Shown one piece after another: positions 24,028 to 26,454 of a DNA stretch of 26,454 nt (within the stretch, counting starts at the first letter, position 1; each line of letters opens with the position of its first letter). The position numbers and the translations under genes were made by a program. Source of the DNA: Candidatus Anaerobutyricum stercoripullorum (GTDB lineage: Bacteria > Bacillota > Clostridia > Lachnospirales > Lachnospiraceae); the NCBI GenBank assembly GCA_019114885.1, contig DXEQ01000099.1, positions 1 to 26,454 on the forward strand. The letters are read 5' to 3'. The notes beneath the pieces were generated by a model. That model was given only the letters and a program-made list of their open reading frames with translations. It was not told the origin of the DNA and made no database searches.

Positions 24028-25407
24028 CTATCTTTCCAACACCTTTGCACAGGCCGCAAAGAAATGCCGCACGCCTGCGTAGCCAAATGGCTGGATATCG
24101 TCGCTCCATTCCAGATGGGCCGCTTCCGGGTGGTAGTATACGGCGTCTTTTCCGATGGTGATGTCCGCCGGAGCCTCGGCGCAATCGTAATAAATCATGG
24201 TCGGCTCCAGGTTGGAGTAGACGCGGGTCTGCGGGCTCAGCTTCGCGATCTTCTCAAGATACAAAAAATCATTTTCTCCGATACTGGAAAATATCTCCGC
24301 CACAGAAAAGCCGTACCGCAGCAGCGCCAGCGCCAGCTCAAATGCGTTGCCGTTGCAGCCCTCGCCGATGGAGAAGGTCAGCTTCGGATACTTCGCCTGA
24401 AAATCTTTCAGTACATTTTCTGCTTCCGCACGATACCGGCTGTCATCGAATTTCGCGCCGATGGCCGCGCCGAACAACTCATACTGCCGGGCAATCTTGT
24501 CCATCTGATAGAGCCGCGTGAGTTCAATCCACGGGATATCCAGACGTTTTCTGATATCCTCCGCCGCATACCGGGCTTCCGGGTCCAGAACCAGATTGAA
24601 GTTGGCCTCCGCCATGGACAGGTACTCCTCGTAAGATTCACAGCGGGATACTTCCCGGATGGTTTTTACGCCTGCCTGTCTGAGCAGATCGTAAAGTTCA
24701 CAATCATCCACCAGAGGCGCGAAATGCCCCAACAGATTCACAGAGGTGCTCTTTTTCTTTCGCAGCGCAAGCAGCGAGTAAATGGACTGGCGCACGTGGA
24801 CCATCGGCGGCTTCCGCCCTTCTCTTGTCAGCGCGTACATGTAGCACGGAAGAACCGGAATGCCCACGGCGTCCTGCGCCTTTTTGCAGACGCGCTCCAT
24901 GTCCGTTCCCAGCAGAGCGTCCACGCAGGTGATGCAGATCATTACTACAGTCGGCTTTTCCTCCCGGAAGTCATAAATCTCCTGCACGGCCTGCGGGATC
25001 TTCTTCAGATGTCTTCCCGTCACGATGTCTGTCTCGTCCATCATCAGGTAAAAGAAGCGATCACTGTAACCGCCCAGTTCACTCAAAATCGTTGTGTTCC
25101 GACCGCAGCATCCCGGCGCCACCAGGAGCATCACCGAGCCTGGAATGGCAAGACCGGCCCGCTTTACACCGAAGCCCTGGGCTCCCGGGGAGTTAAACGC
25201 CAGCGTCGCCGGGGAACTGTAGATCAGATTCCGATTGATGATCATCTCGTCAGCCAGCGCATCCTTTCCCGCCTTTACCAACTCCTCGGCAGACAGACAG
25301 AACGCCCGGCGGGAAGTAGCATTTCCTTTGGAACAGGATACACAGGACTCCGCCGAATTCTGTATACCCGATGCTTTATTGTCTGTTTCCACTGCTGTAT
25401 TGTTCAT
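24028..25407 (-). CDS. Nitrogenase component 1-like protein, NifD-like (set 2)
   Basis: A 459-residue nitrogenase component 1 superfamily protein. By eye Cys100 or Cys101 (VAPGCCGRN) matches NifD Cys88 and Cys161 (CITCVDALLGTD) matches Cys154; the first P-cluster position lies in FNSPGAQGFG and is not Cys. The stretch CESYEEYLSMAEANFNLVL is shared with set 1, and the following residues DPEARY replace the FeMo-cofactor cysteine region. The N terminus has an extra cysteine group, Cys22, Cys25 and Cys37 (CVSCSKG, then AFC), not seen in set 1. The C terminus ends with FGYAGVRHFFAACAKVLER, similar to set 1 (YGYAGI). An AGGGAGG site precedes the ATG at 25407, 45 bases after the NifH-like gene. Substrate and cofactor unknown. 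Confidence 0.86.
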   Translation of the reverse strand: MNNTAVETDNKASGIQNSAESCVSCSKGNATSRRAFCLSAEELVKAGKDALADEMIINRNLIYSSPATLAFNSPGAQGFGVKRAGLAIPGSVMLLVAPGCCGRNTTILSELGGYSDRFFYLMMDETDIVTGRHLKKIPQAVQEIYDFREEKPTVVMICITCVDALLGTDMERVCKKAQDAVGIPVLPCYMYALTREGRKPPMVHVRQSIYSLLALRKKKSTSVNLLGHFAPLVDDCELYDLLRQAGVKTIREVSRCESYEEYLSMAEANFNLVLDPEARYAAEDIRKRLDIPWIELTRLYQMDKIARQYELFGAAIGAKFDDSRYRAEAENVLKDFQAKYPKLTFSIGEGCNGNAFELALALLRYGFSVAEIFSSIGENDFLYLEKIAKLSPQTRVYSNLEPTMIYYDCAEAPADITIGKDAVYYHPEAAHLEWSDDIQPFGYAGVRHFFAACAKVLER

Positions 25408-25452
25408 TTCACTTCCTCCCTCTTCCTTATATCTTTCTCTTTACAATTTTCG

Positions 25453-26205
25453 TTACTCCGCTGCCAGCAATTCTTCCGCCAGCTTCAAAAATGACCGGCT
25501 GACCTCGCAGTCCGGGTCGCCTTCCACCACGGTTTTGCCGCGGTCTTCGTAGTAGGTGATCTCCGGGCTTCGGGCAATCTCGCCGACGATCGGCAGGTCG
25601 GCCTCGTCCGCGAACGCCTGCACTTTTTCTCTCTCATTTTCCACATTGCGGTGGTTGAGTACGATGCCGTAGACCTTGGCGTAACTTCTGTCCTCAAAGT
25701 TTTTTACGGCAGTGTTGATGTTGTTGGCGGCGTAGAGAGCCATTTTCTCGCCAGAGGTGACGATCAGCACCTTGCTGGCGTAGCCCTCCCGGATTGGCGC
25801 GGCGAAACCGCCGCAGACCACGTCGCCCAGCACATCGTAGAGCACCACGTCGGGCTGCCGTTTCTCAAAAAGCTCCAGATCTTCGAGAAGCTGGAAGGTG
25901 GCGATGATGCCTCTCCCGGCACAGCCCAAACCCGGGGTCGGACCTCCCGTCTCGATGCAGAGAACGCCGCCAAAGCCTTCTTTGGAAATGTCCTCAATGT
26001 TCTCCGGGTCTTCGTCATACTCCCGCATATAGTTCATCACCGGGATGGGCGTGGTGCCTCCCAGCAGGTTGATGGTGGAATCCGCCTTCGGATCACAGCC
26101 AATCTGAATCACTTTTTTGCCGAGGGTGGCAAAGGCAGCCGCCAGATTACTGGTGATGGTGGACTTGCCGATGCCTCCTTTTCCGTATATCGCGATTTTT
26201 AACAT
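25453..26205 (-). CDS. NifH-like ATP-dependent reductase (set 2)
   Basis: A 250-residue NifH superfamily protein with P-loop GKGGIGKST (8-16), DPKADST, Cys95 (LGCAGRG) and Cys131 (DVVCGGF) as cluster ligands, and Arg98 at the ADP-ribosylation position. It closely resembles the set 1 protein, sharing YDVLGDVVCGGF and GCAGRGIIA, which points to an old duplication of the whole H-D-K unit. It is the first clear gene of the run and would be expressed first. An AAGGAG site lies 7 bases before the ATG, and a small inverted repeat (CTCATC with GATGAG, 26223-26246) lies just upstream of that site in the leader. By analogy it reduces the set 2 NifD/K-like pair using ATP. Confidence 0.92.
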   Translation of the reverse strand: MLKIAIYGKGGIGKSTITSNLAAAFATLGKKVIQIGCDPKADSTINLLGGTTPIPVMNYMREYDEDPENIEDISKEGFGGVLCIETGGPTPGLGCAGRGIIATFQLLEDLELFEKRQPDVVLYDVLGDVVCGGFAAPIREGYASKVLIVTSGEKMALYAANNINTAVKNFEDRSYAKVYGIVLNHRNVENEREKVQAFADEADLPIVGEIARSPEITYYEDRGKTVVEGDPDCEVSRSFLKLAEELLAAE

Positions 26206-26327
26206 AAAAAAACTCCTTCATCCTCATCGCTCTTCCGGCTGATGAGAATAAAGGAGAACTCGTACATTTTTACAAAATATCTTCCGTGAAAGCACAGGCG
26301 CCCCGCACCATACCGCATATCGCACGT

Positions 26328-26357
26328 ATCTGATTCCCATAATGGAATCTGATTCCC
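26328..26357. promoter_or_regulatory. Paired direct repeat with palindrome, possible operator
   Basis: The 11-base sequence ATCTGATTCCC occurs at 26328-26338 and again at 26347-26357, a spacing of 19 bases. The second copy is part of a 13-base palindrome GGAATCTGATTCC (26344-26356). It lies about 120-150 bases upstream of the first NifH-like gene, in the only sizeable upstream region of the gene run, so it may bind a regulator. I could not identify a convincing -35/-10 pair nearby. Confidence 0.45.
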
Positions 26358-26406
26358 GCAGCATACAAAATGTGTCCGGATCAGAATGCGTCACACAGAA
26401 AATATA

Positions 26407-26454
26407 TCATATAAATTCTTCCTCAACTATTCCCGCTCGGTACTCCTTGCCGTC
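26407..26454 (-). CDS. Possible C-terminal end of an upstream gene
   Basis: From the window edge one minus-strand frame is open for 15 codons (DGKEYRAGIVEEEFI) before a TGA at 26407. The residue mix is protein-like and the other two frames stop at about the same distance or sooner, so the evidence is weak. No terminator is visible between this stop and the NifH-like gene 200 bases on. The family is not recognisable. Confidence 0.3.
   Translation of the reverse strand, partial: DGKEYRAGIVEEEFI

Noticed and set aside
26206..26406. A sigma-A promoter for the first NifH-like gene
   Set aside because: Several AT-rich hexamers occur, but none pairs with a fitting -35 box at 16-18 bases, so no promoter is called.

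Overview
The window (about 26 kb, GC-rich by eye) looks like the chromosome of an anaerobic Gram-positive Clostridium relative, most likely a Lachnospiraceae-type gut bacterium. The reasons are strong purine-rich ribosome binding sites, a consensus sigma-A promoter, a BspA-type giant leucine-rich-repeat protein, and hydrogenase-type maturation genes. This placement is inference; no rRNA or other phylogenetic marker is present. Every convincing gene lies on the minus strand, so transcription runs from high to low coordinates.

Region 1 (26454 to 11133, read right to left) is a long gene run. It holds two complete sets of nitrogenase-like proteins, each with a NifH-like ATPase and NifD-like and NifK-like partners: set 2 at 26205-22349 and set 1 at 16603-13106. 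Between them lie the four genes for building and delivering the Fe(CN)2CO group of NiFe hydrogenases (hypF, hypC, hypD, hypE) and a small TM1266-type 'iron-only hydrogenase system regulator'. After set 1 come a tRNA t6A-modifying TcdA-like E1 enzyme and a HydE radical SAM maturase, followed by a clear rho-independent terminator. No NiFe or FeFe hydrogenase subunit, no hypA/hypB, no hydF/hydG and no nifB or nifEN is visible. The nitrogenase-like subunits keep only part of the usual P-cluster cysteines and appear to lack the FeMo-cofactor cysteine. My inference is that this is an uncharacterised nitrogenase-family redox system whose metal site may be made or loaded by the Hyp proteins and HydE.

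Two copies of a 522-bp repeat, roughly 93% identical over most of their length and in the same orientation, sit inside this gene run: one between hypD and hypE, the other between the set 2 NifD-like and NifK-like genes. They have several conserved hairpins and no convincing protein. They are the only gene-free stretches over 300 bases.

Region 2 (11016 to 1) starts with a near-perfect TTGACA/TATAAT promoter. It reads into a hybrid sensor kinase, then a 2288-residue membrane-anchored BspA-type LRR protein with a 60-bp tandem repeat near its end. Next come a MoxR AAA+ ATPase overlapping the LRR gene, a DUF58 membrane protein, and the first codons of another membrane protein. This looks like a cell-envelope operon unrelated to region 1.
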